Assembly: GCA_949538655.1 (NCBI GenBank)
Contig: CATISE010000095.1
Span: 1-17,073, forward strand
Direction: 5' to 3'
From: Marine Group II euryarchaeote MED-G33
GTDB taxonomy: Archaea > Thermoplasmatota > Poseidoniia > Poseidoniales > Thalassarchaeaceae
Length of the DNA stretch: 17,073 bases
The translations under genes and the position numbers were made by a program. The stretch's first letter is position 1. Every line of letters begins with the position of its first letter. The notes beneath the pieces are model-generated. The model saw nothing but the letters and a program-made list of their open reading frames with translations. It did no database searches and had not been told where the DNA came from. Of this stretch, positions 7,084 through 15,009 are shown one piece after another.

Positions 7084-8328
7084 ATGACTTCGGACTCTGA
7101 TGCCATCACACCGGGTGATGATTCAATGCCATCTCGCGATGATGATGGCCTAGATGGTCAGCTTTCTCGACTTGAGAATGATTTCAGAGAGTTAACTGAA
7201 AAAGCACAGAATTTACTGACAGAACGCGTATATTTGGAAAATGAAGTAAGTCAACAAAAAAAGAAAGTGAACCGATTGGAAGAAGAAATCCGCATGCTGC
7301 GTTCACCTCCACACATTGTTGGCCACGTTCAAGATCGAATCAGTGATGAGAAAGTGGTCGTCAGATCTTCCAATGGTACGGTGTTTCTGGTAGCTGCGAA
7401 CCAACGTATCGATACAGATTCGCTCAAACCTGGTGCGAGAGTTGCACTTAATCAAGATACATTGTCCGTAATCGAAGTCTTGCATGATGCTTGGGACCCG
7501 TTGGTAACCGGTGCTGAAATGCTAGAGCGGCCTGAAATCTCCTATGAAGACTTGGGTGGCCTTGATGAACAGATTAGACTCATTAAAGAGAGCATTGAAT
7601 TGCCATTAACATCGCCTGAATCGTTTACCAGATTTGGAATAGAACCACCCAAGGGTGTTCTTCTCGTAGGCCCACCAGGTTGTGGAAAAACAATGCTGGC
7701 AAAGGCAGTTGCTGCATCTACAGATTGTTCATTCATACGGCTAGTTGGCAGTGAATTGGCTCAGAAATACATCGGTGAAGGTGGGCGAATGGTTCGAGAG
7801 TTATTCGACTTGGCTCGAGAAAAAGCACCATCGATTGTTTTTATCGATGAAATTGATGCAATTGGGGCTAAAAGACTCGATACTGCAACGAGTGGAGATC
7901 GTGAAGTTCAACGCACATTGATGCAATTACTCGCAGAGTTGGATGGATTTGATGCACTGGATGATGTTAAACTCATTTCAGCGACCAACCGACCCGACAT
8001 TCTGGACGAAGCACTACTACGTCCCGGTAGATTTGATCGAATCATTGAAATCCCATTACCTGACGAAGATGGTAGAACTTCTATTTTGAAAATACATATG
8101 GGTAAAATGCCAAAATCCAAAGATCTATCTGTAGCTAAAGTTGTTTCACAGACCAAGGGATTCAGTGGTGCTGATTTGAAGGCAACCTGTGTTGAAGCTG
8201 CGATGGTTGCAATACGTGCCAAACGTAAATCGGTCAATTCCAAAGACTTCAGAACCGCGATTGAGCGAATTTCTGAAAAGAAAGCCAATTCATCACGTGT
8301 AGATGCACCTGAACATCTGTTCCATTGA
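7084..8328 (+). CDS. pan: Proteasome-activating nucleotidase (PAN), AAA+ ATPase
   Basis: 414 residues. It unfolds substrates and opens the 20S proteasome gate. Seen: an acidic N-terminus; a heptad coiled coil (about 22-75) ending in the conserved Pro segment RSPPHIVG; an OB-fold (about 78-140); then an AAA+ module with Walker A GPPGCGKT (196-203), pore-loop-like KYIGEGG, Walker B/DEID (255-258), sensor-1 ATNRPD (300-305) and the arginine-finger segment RPGRFDR (313-319). The C-terminus ends Leu-Phe-His, so the HbYX gate-opening motif has Phe where Tyr is usual. The frame is open upstream into the antisense of MBF1, but that part has no coding character. ATG 7084 gives a normal PAN length and start. 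No Shine-Dalgarno precedes it, so it may be leaderless. No proteasome subunit gene is nearby. Confidence 0.95.
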   Translation: MTSDSDAITPGDDSMPSRDDDGLDGQLSRLENDFRELTEKAQNLLTERVYLENEVSQQKKKVNRLEEEIRMLRSPPHIVGHVQDRISDEKVVVRSSNGTVFLVAANQRIDTDSLKPGARVALNQDTLSVIEVLHDAWDPLVTGAEMLERPEISYEDLGGLDEQIRLIKESIELPLTSPESFTRFGIEPPKGVLLVGPPGCGKTMLAKAVAASTDCSFIRLVGSELAQKYIGEGGRMVRELFDLAREKAPSIVFIDEIDAIGAKRLDTATSGDREVQRTLMQLLAELDGFDALDDVKLISATNRPDILDEALLRPGRFDRIIEIPLPDEDGRTSILKIHMGKMPKSKDLSVAKVVSQTKGFSGADLKATCVEAAMVAIRAKRKSVNSKDFRTAIERISEKKANSSRVDAPEHLFH

Positions 8329-8366
8329 TGCGAACACTCATGGATAGCCTCTGTTGAGCACTTTCT

Positions 8367-9401
8367 ATGGCGGCTCTGATTGAGTGTGTACCAAATTTTT
8401 CTGAAGGATGCGACCAGAGTGTAATCGATGCGATTACAGAGGCCATGACATCGATCGAAAACGTGACATTGCTAGATGTAGACATGGGAGCAGACTTCAA
8501 TCGCACAGTTGTCACAATTGTTGGCCCACCCGAGCAAGTTCTCAAAGCTGCACTTTCTGGTACAAAGGTCGCATTGGATCGAATTGACATGGCAAAACAT
8601 TCAGGTGAACACGATCGTATGGGTGCCGTTGATGTCGTACCATTCATCCCTATTTCTGATTCGACAATGTCAGATTGTGTTGAATTATCGAAGCGTTATG
8701 CTGAACATGCGAGTCAGGAATTCGGTCTACCGGTCTATCTCTATGCTGAATCCGCGCGTTCAGATCAGCGGGTCCGATTGCCAGACATACGTCGTGGTCA
8801 GTATGAGGGGTTGTCTGAAAAGTTGAGTGATCCTGCTTGGAAACCCGATTATGGGCCAGCTGAATTCAAGCCAAAGATGGGTGTTACCGCAACTGGTGCC
8901 CGTAATATTTTGATTGCTTACAACATAAATTTAGATACTGATGACAAATCTTCTGCCAATAAAATTGCTGGAAAATTACGCACAAGTGGGGTTTTGAAGA
9001 AGGACTCCGATGGTCAAAAAATCATCGGTCATGACGGTAAAGCTGAGAGAATCCCAGGCCGATTCCAATCGCTGCAGGCAGCTGGATGGATGTATAACGA
9101 TGATATTGCACAGGTTTCAATGAATCTACTAGATTATTCAGAAACAGGACTGCATATCGTTACAGAGGCAATTCGTGAAGAGGCTCAAACATTAGATTTG
9201 AAGGCCACCGCAGGTGAACTGGTTGGTCTTGTCCCACTCAATGCCATTGTAGATGCTGGAAAATTCTACCATCAGGGTTCAGATGATGCTGACATAGAAA
9301 CATTGGTAGATGCTGCAATCAGTGGATTGAACTTGGATTATTTGAGTGAATTTGATCCGCATGAACGAATTATTGAATGGGCAGCGGGGGTTACTGAATG
9401 A
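8367..9401 (+). CDS. ftcD: Glutamate formiminotransferase (FTCD N-terminal-type)
   Basis: 344 residues. Transfers the formimino group from N-formiminoglutamate (histidine breakdown) to tetrahydrofolate, giving glutamate and 5-formimino-THF. It matches the two-subdomain formiminotransferase: the start LIECVPNFSEG, the FNRTVVTIVG strand, and SGEHDRMGAVDVVPFIPIS, whose His82 falls at the same number as the catalytic His of mammalian FTCD. The second half includes GVTATGARNILIAYNINL and AAGWMYNDDIAQVSMNLLDY. The length fits the domain alone, without the cyclodeaminase, which is the next gene and overlaps by 4 nt (ATGA), suggesting translational coupling. It starts 38 nt after PAN with only a weak ribosome site, so a shared transcript with PAN is possible but not shown. 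Confidence 0.95.
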   Translation: MAALIECVPNFSEGCDQSVIDAITEAMTSIENVTLLDVDMGADFNRTVVTIVGPPEQVLKAALSGTKVALDRIDMAKHSGEHDRMGAVDVVPFIPISDSTMSDCVELSKRYAEHASQEFGLPVYLYAESARSDQRVRLPDIRRGQYEGLSEKLSDPAWKPDYGPAEFKPKMGVTATGARNILIAYNINLDTDDKSSANKIAGKLRTSGVLKKDSDGQKIIGHDGKAERIPGRFQSLQAAGWMYNDDIAQVSMNLLDYSETGLHIVTEAIREEAQTLDLKATAGELVGLVPLNAIVDAGKFYHQGSDDADIETLVDAAISGLNLDYLSEFDPHERIIEWAAGVTE

Positions 9402-10030
9402 CTGATTATGGCGGAATGTCGCTTGATGAATATCGTGATGCACTCGCATCAGACGCCCCCACACCAGGTGGTGGAACCGCTGCGGCAGTTGCTCTTTCAC
9501 AGGGTGCTGCGCTATCGTTGATGGTTTGCAATTTAACATTGGGTAAGGAGCGGTGGCAAGATGGTTGGACTTCAGCCGAATCATGCATTAAAGTCGCTGA
9601 ACCATTACTGGAACGAGGACATCAACTGGCCCGTGAAGACGCTGCAGCGTTTGATCTTGTGATGGCAGCTTTCAGGATGCCAAAATCAAACGATGATGAA
9701 ATTATGCTGCGCAAATCTGCGATTCAGGACGGGACACTTGGTGCTGCTATGGTGCCCATGGAAACCGCAAAATTGGCATACGAGTTATTGAATGTTTTAC
9801 CGGGTTTAGCATCCACAGGTAACGGAAATGCCGTTACTGACGTAGGTGTTGCTGGTCTTCTGGTCAGTGCTGCTTGCAAAGGAGCATTGTTTAATGTTGA
9901 AATCAATATCAATTCACTACCTGACGATATGGCCACTCCATTGCGTACGGAAATGGATGAGTTGCGAATAGATTGTCGTGACAAAGCACGTGAGATTATG
10001 CATCGTGTTCATGAGCGGTTGCAATCTTAA
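9398..10030 (+). CDS. fchA: Formiminotetrahydrofolate cyclodeaminase / methenyl-THF cyclohydrolase-like (FTCD C-terminal-type)
   Basis: 210 residues, all-helical FTCD_C family. Converts 5-formimino-THF to 5,10-methenyl-THF with release of ammonia. The N-terminal PTPGGGTAAAVA (21-32) and MVCNLTLGKERW motifs are diagnostic of the folate-binding region. It starts inside the stop of the formiminotransferase gene (ATGA), with a G-run at 9386-9390 as a possible ribosome site. The gene order matches the domain order of the fused vertebrate bifunctional FTCD. The 3' end overlaps the convergent aminotransferase by 35 bp. A pure methenyl-THF cyclohydrolase activity cannot be excluded by sequence, but the neighbour makes cyclodeaminase the likely role. 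Confidence 0.92.
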   Translation: MTDYGGMSLDEYRDALASDAPTPGGGTAAAVALSQGAALSLMVCNLTLGKERWQDGWTSAESCIKVAEPLLERGHQLAREDAAAFDLVMAAFRMPKSNDDEIMLRKSAIQDGTLGAAMVPMETAKLAYELLNVLPGLASTGNGNAVTDVGVAGLLVSAACKGALFNVEININSLPDDMATPLRTEMDELRIDCRDKAREIMHRVHERLQS

Positions 10031-11270
10031 GGGCAGAATCGAGGCGATCCATTGCTGCTATAATGTCCTCTACACTCACCGCACCAATACTGATGCGAAA
10101 CCAACCTGTATCCGACTCTAGCCCAAATGCTTGAAATGGAACCACTGCAACACCGGCTTCTTCGAGTAACCAAGTCCTGATTTCCTCATTTGTATCGCAA
10201 TCAAGTAAATTGAACAGGTCAAATTGGGTCGAAAGATAGATGCCGCCTTCAGGTTCGACATAATTGACGCCAAAATTTCGCATCGCACCCAATCGATTTT
10301 TCAGAATTGACATTCTTTCTTCAATACGTTTGTCTAAGTCCTCAAAATATTCTTCTAGCAGTGCTGTATTACTGTATAATTTAGCCGCTGCACTTTGGAT
10401 TGGCCTTGCTGGCCACGCACCCATGTGTCCAATGAGCGCGACGACCGGAGGAGCCATTGAGGGAGGAATTGCCATCCAGCCTAAACGTAGACCTGTCCCC
10501 GTCAGTGATTTGGAAATTGCATCCAGGGTAATCGTATAGTCGAAAATATCCGGGCAAACTTGTACAGGATGTACGTGATCTATACCATCAGCAGTCATTG
10601 TTGAATACACTTGGTCGTATACCAAAATTACTGGCTTTCTTCCAGAAACTTTGCGTCGCTCATTTTCTGCCATGACAACATCGCATATGTCCTTCAACTC
10701 ATTTCGAGTGTAACACGTACCAGTTGGGTTGAGAGGGCTGTTTAGAATCAACACGCGAATATCCTCTACCCGAGATTGGATATCAGCAGCGGTGGGTAAA
10801 AAACGACTCTCTGGAGTCCCCTGAATCGGTATGTCAATTGCTCCATTAAGGTGGACATAGTAATGATTATTCCAAGCTGGTACACCATGCGCTAACCCAT
10901 CGCCGGGTTCTAGAAATAAGCGAAACGAGGCATATAGCACTGGTCGAGCACCGGACCCCACAATGATGCCTTCAGAACCAACATCAACTCCATATCTCAC
11001 AGACATCCAATTCGATAGTGCATCACGAAGTTCAGGCAGTCCCGCTGCAGGAGGGTAATTGGTTTCGCCCCCCAAAACGGATTCAACGATAGCTTCTGTA
11101 AGATGACTCGGGACTTCGAACTGTGAAGGAGAAAAATCGCCTACAGTAAATGGGGTAACTGGCTCACCATTGGCAATCATTGCACGTACACTGGCTGCAA
11201 TACTGAGGATACGGCTACGTTCCATTCCATTGGCCATGTCTGATAGCCGCCATGTTACAGAATCGTCCAT
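9996..11270 (-). CDS. Class I/II PLP-dependent aminotransferase
   Basis: 424 residues, cytoplasmic, fold type I. Typical landmarks: LSDMANGMERSRILSI at the start, ETNYPPAAGLPELRDAL (69-85), NSPLNPTGT (178-185), YDQVY (218-222), the Schiff-base Lys254 in AISKSLTGTGLRLGW, and the substrate carboxylate-binding Arg392 in GWFRISIG. Closest by pattern to aspartate/aromatic aminotransferases of the archaeal-bacterial Ib group; the substrate cannot be assigned. It lies on the opposite strand between the two halves of the histidine-degradation block. A role in using the glutamate released by that pathway, or in histidine transamination, is inference only. AAGGAC about 6 nt upstream of ATG 11270 and alignment of the first residues support this start. 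The 3' end overlaps the cyclodeaminase gene by 35 bp. Confidence 0.9.
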   Translation of the reverse strand: MDDSVTWRLSDMANGMERSRILSIAASVRAMIANGEPVTPFTVGDFSPSQFEVPSHLTEAIVESVLGGETNYPPAAGLPELRDALSNWMSVRYGVDVGSEGIIVGSGARPVLYASFRLFLEPGDGLAHGVPAWNNHYYVHLNGAIDIPIQGTPESRFLPTAADIQSRVEDIRVLILNSPLNPTGTCYTRNELKDICDVVMAENERRKVSGRKPVILVYDQVYSTMTADGIDHVHPVQVCPDIFDYTITLDAISKSLTGTGLRLGWMAIPPSMAPPVVALIGHMGAWPARPIQSAAAKLYSNTALLEEYFEDLDKRIEERMSILKNRLGAMRNFGVNYVEPEGGIYLSTQFDLFNLLDCDTNEEIRTWLLEEAGVAVVPFQAFGLESDTGWFRISIGAVSVEDIIAAMDRLDSALKIATAHEHDA

Positions 11271-11356
11271 ATGTCGTCCTTGTGTAAGCCGTTCTTAGAT
11301 TGAACGGCATACATCGCTCGGAATAACCTCAAGAGGGGGGCCGTTTTCACAATATT
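11271..11356. promoter_or_regulatory. Divergent aminotransferase/hutU intergenic region
   Basis: These 86 bp separate two divergent genes and must contain both promoters. They hold a perfect inverted repeat (11288-11308), a further GCCGTT half-site at 11340-11345, a purine-rich run (aagagggggg, 11331-11340) and an A/T stretch right before the hutU ATG. No well-spaced Shine-Dalgarno precedes hutU; the G-run is about 16 nt away. Confidence 0.5.
11288..11308. repeat. Perfect 7-bp inverted repeat, candidate operator
   Basis: GCCGTTC at 11288-11294 and its exact reverse complement GAACGGC at 11302-11308 are separated by 7 A/T-rich bases; the centre-to-centre distance is 14 bp. It lies 17 bp upstream of the aminotransferase start and 48 bp upstream of hutU. 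The placement between divergent genes suits a dimeric regulator site. A hairpin in a 5' leader is the alternative. Confidence 0.55.
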
Positions 11357-13357
11357 ATGGGTCTGGAATCACTCGCTCAGGGTCTACCGAATCGTTTACC
11401 TGAACACCCGGGTATCGACGCCAGCGTAGATCATGCACCACGTCGTAAAGACATCCTGACTCAGTCTGAGAAGCGACTAGCATTGCGCAATGCTTTGAGA
11501 TACTTTAAGCCGGATGATCATGCAATACTTGCTCCAGAATTCAAAGATGAATTGATTAATTTTGGTAGGATCTACATGCATCGTTTTCGACCAACTGAAT
11601 ATGAGATGCGTGCACATCCAATTGATGCTTATCCAGCAAAATCAAAGCAAGCTTCTGCAATCATGCTGATGATACAAAATAATCTGGATCCTGCGGTTGC
11701 ACAATTTCCTCACGAATTAATCACATATGGTGGGAATGGTGCTGTGTTTCAAAATTGGGCTCAATATCACATCACCATGGGATATTTATCACAGATGAGT
11801 GAAAATCAAACTTTGGTCATCTATTCGGGACACCCATTGGGACTATTTCCTAGTCATCCTGAAGCGCCCCGAGTTGTAATCACGAATGGAATGGTGATTC
11901 CCAATCATTCCAAACAAGATGACTATGAACGAATGAATGCGTTGGGCGTCAGTCAGTATGGACAGATGACTGCTGGTTCATACATGTATATTGGCCCGCA
12001 AGGCATTGTTCATGGTACTACAATCACTGTTCGCAATGCTGCTAGAAAATATCTTGGAAAGGACGATTTATCTGGTGTTAGCTATGTTACGAGTGGGCTT
12101 GGAGGAATGTCTGGTGCACAAGCCAAGGCTGCAGTTATTGCAGGAGCTACGAGTATCATCGCAGAAGTGAACCCTGTAGCCGCAAACAAGCGACATCAAC
12201 AGGGTTGGTTAGATGTTGTTGCAAGTGATGTTGATGATGCCATCGATCGGATGATTGCAGCAGTATCTGAAGGTAGAGCAACATCGATTGGGTACATCGG
12301 CAATATTGTTGATTTATGGGAACGCCTGGTTGAACGCGATGTTTCTGTTGACTTGGGTAGCGACCAAACAAGTTTGCATAACCCCTGGCAAGGTGGTTAC
12401 TTCCCCGTTGGAATTGACTACGAGGATGCAAAGTTGATGATGTCGGAAGATCCTGTTGAATTCAAAAAATCTGTCGAATCAACCCTGAAACGTCATGTTA
12501 ATGCCATCAATACAATGGTCGATAAGGGAATGCGATTCTGGGATTATGGAAATGCGTTTATGCTTGAATCTAGCCGTGCAGGTGCAGATATCATGAATGA
12601 AGATGGTACATTCAGATATCCGTCATATGTTGAGGATATCATGGGCCCAATGTGCTTTGATTATGGGTTTGGACCTTTCAGATGGGTCTGCTGCTCTGGC
12701 AAAAAATCCGACCTGGAAATTTCAGACCAAATCGCATGCGATATACTCAGCGATATGGCTTCCACCAGTTCGTCTGATATACGACAACAAATGCTTGACA
12801 ATATTCAGTGGATTAAGGAAGCTGGCCAGAACCAAATGGTTGTGGGTAGTCAGGCACGTATCCTCTACGCAGATGAGCTCGGACGGCGTAATATCGCACA
12901 AGCCTTCAATGACGCGATAAGCGATGGGCGTATCTCTGCACCAATTGTACTGGGAAGGGACCATCATGATGTGAGTGGTACAGATTCACCGTATAGAGAA
13001 ACGGCAAACATCCGCGATGGGTCGATGTTCACTGCAGATATGGCTGTGCAAAATTTCGTTGGTGATGCTTTCAGAGGTGCAACATGGATTAGTCTGCATA
13101 ACGGTGGAGGTGTTGGATGGGGTGAAGTGATCAATGGTGGGTTTGGCATGGTGCTTGATGGCAGCCCTGAAGCGAGCAATAGACTACAATTGATGTTAGG
13201 CTGGGATGTAAACAATGGAATTGCCCGTAGGGCTTGGGCACGTAACCCTGGTGCTGAATTCGCCATTCAAAATGCCATGGAGCGGAATGACTTACTGAAA
13301 GTCACGTTGGCAAACCATGCTACAGATTATATTTTAGACAATTTATTTCCGGAATAG
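11357..13357 (+). CDS. hutU: Urocanate hydratase, eukaryote-like (UROC1-type)
   Basis: 666 residues. Converts urocanate to 4-imidazolone-5-propionate using tightly bound NAD+ as an electrophile; second step of histidine degradation. Landmarks: LRNALRYF and DPAVAQFPHELITYGGNG in the N-terminal part, YSGHPLGLFPS, GQMTAGSYMYIGPQGI, the Gly-rich GLGGMSGAQ (247-255) of the NAD region, DLGSDQTS, the GFGPFRWVCCSG segment (Cys445/Cys446) in the area of the urocanase signature, and near the end DHHDVSGTDSPYRET and HNGGGVGWGEVINGGFG. Length and motifs fit the ~676-residue animal enzyme better than the ~557-residue bacterial one (judged from memory of those families). hutH follows closely. No Shine-Dalgarno is obvious, but ATG 11357 is the only sensible start near the family N-terminus. 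Confidence 0.96.
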   Translation: MGLESLAQGLPNRLPEHPGIDASVDHAPRRKDILTQSEKRLALRNALRYFKPDDHAILAPEFKDELINFGRIYMHRFRPTEYEMRAHPIDAYPAKSKQASAIMLMIQNNLDPAVAQFPHELITYGGNGAVFQNWAQYHITMGYLSQMSENQTLVIYSGHPLGLFPSHPEAPRVVITNGMVIPNHSKQDDYERMNALGVSQYGQMTAGSYMYIGPQGIVHGTTITVRNAARKYLGKDDLSGVSYVTSGLGGMSGAQAKAAVIAGATSIIAEVNPVAANKRHQQGWLDVVASDVDDAIDRMIAAVSEGRATSIGYIGNIVDLWERLVERDVSVDLGSDQTSLHNPWQGGYFPVGIDYEDAKLMMSEDPVEFKKSVESTLKRHVNAINTMVDKGMRFWDYGNAFMLESSRAGADIMNEDGTFRYPSYVEDIMGPMCFDYGFGPFRWVCCSGKKSDLEISDQIACDILSDMASTSSSDIRQQMLDNIQWIKEAGQNQMVVGSQARILYADELGRRNIAQAFNDAISDGRISAPIVLGRDHHDVSGTDSPYRETANIRDGSMFTADMAVQNFVGDAFRGATWISLHNGGGVGWGEVINGGFGMVLDGSPEASNRLQLMLGWDVNNGIARRAWARNPGAEFAIQNAMERNDLLKVTLANHATDYILDNLFPE

Positions 13358-13425
13358 AGAAATTGGAATCCAGTATACAGAGTTTGTTACTCAAACATCA
13401 AATGTTAATGCTTTCACGCCAATAT

Positions 13426-13430
13426 GGTGA
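13426..13430 (+). promoter_or_regulatory. Shine-Dalgarno site supporting the hutH start
   Basis: GGTGA with a 4-nt spacer precedes ATG 13435. It lies 69 bp after the hutU stop and favours the shorter, family-consistent hutH start over TTG 13363. Confidence 0.55.
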
Positions 13431-13434
13431 CGGC

Positions 13435-15009
13435 ATGACGGACATCGTTCTAATTGACGGCGAAACACTCGACTATTCAGATGTAATAGCACTTTCACAA
13501 GGCCGAAAAAAAGCCGTATTTAGTGATCTAGCTCGTTCGAAAGTTCAACTGGCAAGAGAGACTGTATTGGGAATCATCAACCGTGGGGAAACTGCATACG
13601 GCATCAATACGGGATTTGGTTCTCTATCCAAAGTTGGTATCAGTTCAGAAAATTTGCAACAACTCCAGACAAACTTGATTCGCAGTCATGCATGTGGAAT
13701 TGGAGAGGATATGCATCCAGAAGATGTGCTCGCGATGATGGTCATCAGAGCCAATTCTCTAGCCAAAGGTCACAGTGGTGTACGACCAATGGTTGTCGAT
13801 TTATTGCTCTCATGTATCCATTCAGGAATAGCCCCACAAATACCCAGGATTGGTTCGTTAGGGGCATCTGGTGATTTGGCACCACTGGCCCACCTTGCCA
13901 TGGGATTAATGGGTGAAGGTGACGGATATATCAGATCAACATCAACACAGCAAGATCAATCAATGAATGGTTGGAGAAAGACACAGATGTCAGCTGCTCT
14001 GAAAATTTCTGGATTAGAACCACTTCAATTGGAAGCCAAGGAAGGATTGAGTCTGATCAATGGAACAACTCAGATGTGTGCATGGTTATCCAGAGCATTG
14101 CTTGAATTTGAACACCTTTTGCTCGCAGCCGATATTTCACTTGCACTATCAGTCGAAGCACTCAACGGCTCACACGCACCTTTTGATGCTCGAATTCACG
14201 ATGTGAGAAATCAGCCAGGACAGTTGGTGATGTCCCATCGTCTGCGGATGTTGCTTGATGGAGGTACGATTCAGGCTGCTCATACAAATTGCGATAAAGT
14301 CCAAGATTCCTATTCACTGCGTTGTTCACCGCAAGTCCATGGCCCCGCTCATGAAGCATTGTCAGATACACTGAAAACGCTAACAATTGAACTCAACAGT
14401 GCAACAGACAATCCCCTTGTTTTCCCCAGTCCTGCCAATCCAGGCCCCCATGAGGTTGTAAGCGGGGGTAATTTCCACGGCCAAATTTTGGGTATTGCCG
14501 CAGATCGATTGTCGATAATTGCACATGAGTTGGCAGTTATTTCAGAGCGTAGGACCAACCAATTACTGGACCCAGCATGGTCAGGACTCCCAGCATATCT
14601 CGCCAAGAACTCTGGACTCGAAAGCGGTTTGATGATAGTACAATATGTTGCTGCTGCTGCCATTGCAGAAATGCATGTATCTGGCAACCCGGCTACCCTT
14701 TCTAACGTCAGTGTATCGAACAATAAGGAAGATCATGTTAGCATGGGCGCGACAGCTTGTTACAAATTAATCCAGCAGAATCAAAATCTTTCGAGAGTGA
14801 TTGCGTGTGAGTTGATATGTGCCGTTGAGGGTTTAAGACACAATGAAAACCATCCTAGTCCAGCATTGTTAGCAGCTGCCAATTGGGTTAGTGAACGGGT
14901 TCCAGAACTGACTGGCGACCGTAGTATGAGCCAAGATATCCAAGGAGTCAGTGAGGGGTTAATTCGTGGATCTCTTTCTCAATCGGTGCGCAGTGTGCTT
15001 GAAATTTGA
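13435..15009 (+). CDS. hutH: Histidine ammonia-lyase
   Basis: 524 residues from ATG 13435. Non-oxidative deamination of L-histidine to urocanate, first step of the pathway. The Ala144-Ser145-Gly146 triad that cyclises to the MIO cofactor sits in SLGASGDLAPLAH, two residues off the Pseudomonas putida numbering. Also Tyr55 in YGINTGFG, HSGVRPM, EGLSLINGTTQM, QDSYSLRCSPQVHG, ELNSATDNPLVF, GGNFHGQ and RRTNQLLDPAWSGLPA. The set favours histidine over phenylalanine lyase, as does the adjacent hutU. The frame is open to a TTG at 13363 (24 extra residues), but GGTGA at 13426-13430 sits 4 nt before ATG 13435, and the family start (MTDIVLIDGETL) begins there. The stop abuts the stop of the convergent DUF835 gene without a gap. 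Confidence 0.97.
   Translation: MTDIVLIDGETLDYSDVIALSQGRKKAVFSDLARSKVQLARETVLGIINRGETAYGINTGFGSLSKVGISSENLQQLQTNLIRSHACGIGEDMHPEDVLAMMVIRANSLAKGHSGVRPMVVDLLLSCIHSGIAPQIPRIGSLGASGDLAPLAHLAMGLMGEGDGYIRSTSTQQDQSMNGWRKTQMSAALKISGLEPLQLEAKEGLSLINGTTQMCAWLSRALLEFEHLLLAADISLALSVEALNGSHAPFDARIHDVRNQPGQLVMSHRLRMLLDGGTIQAAHTNCDKVQDSYSLRCSPQVHGPAHEALSDTLKTLTIELNSATDNPLVFPSPANPGPHEVVSGGNFHGQILGIAADRLSIIAHELAVISERRTNQLLDPAWSGLPAYLAKNSGLESGLMIVQYVAAAAIAEMHVSGNPATLSNVSVSNNKEDHVSMGATACYKLIQQNQNLSRVIACELICAVEGLRHNENHPSPALLAAANWVSERVPELTGDRSMSQDIQGVSEGLIRGSLSQSVRSVLEI

Noticed and set aside
13363..13434. TTG start giving histidine ammonia-lyase 24 extra residues
   Set aside because: The extra residues do not match the family N-terminus, and ATG 13435 has a ribosome site and gives near-standard active-site numbering.
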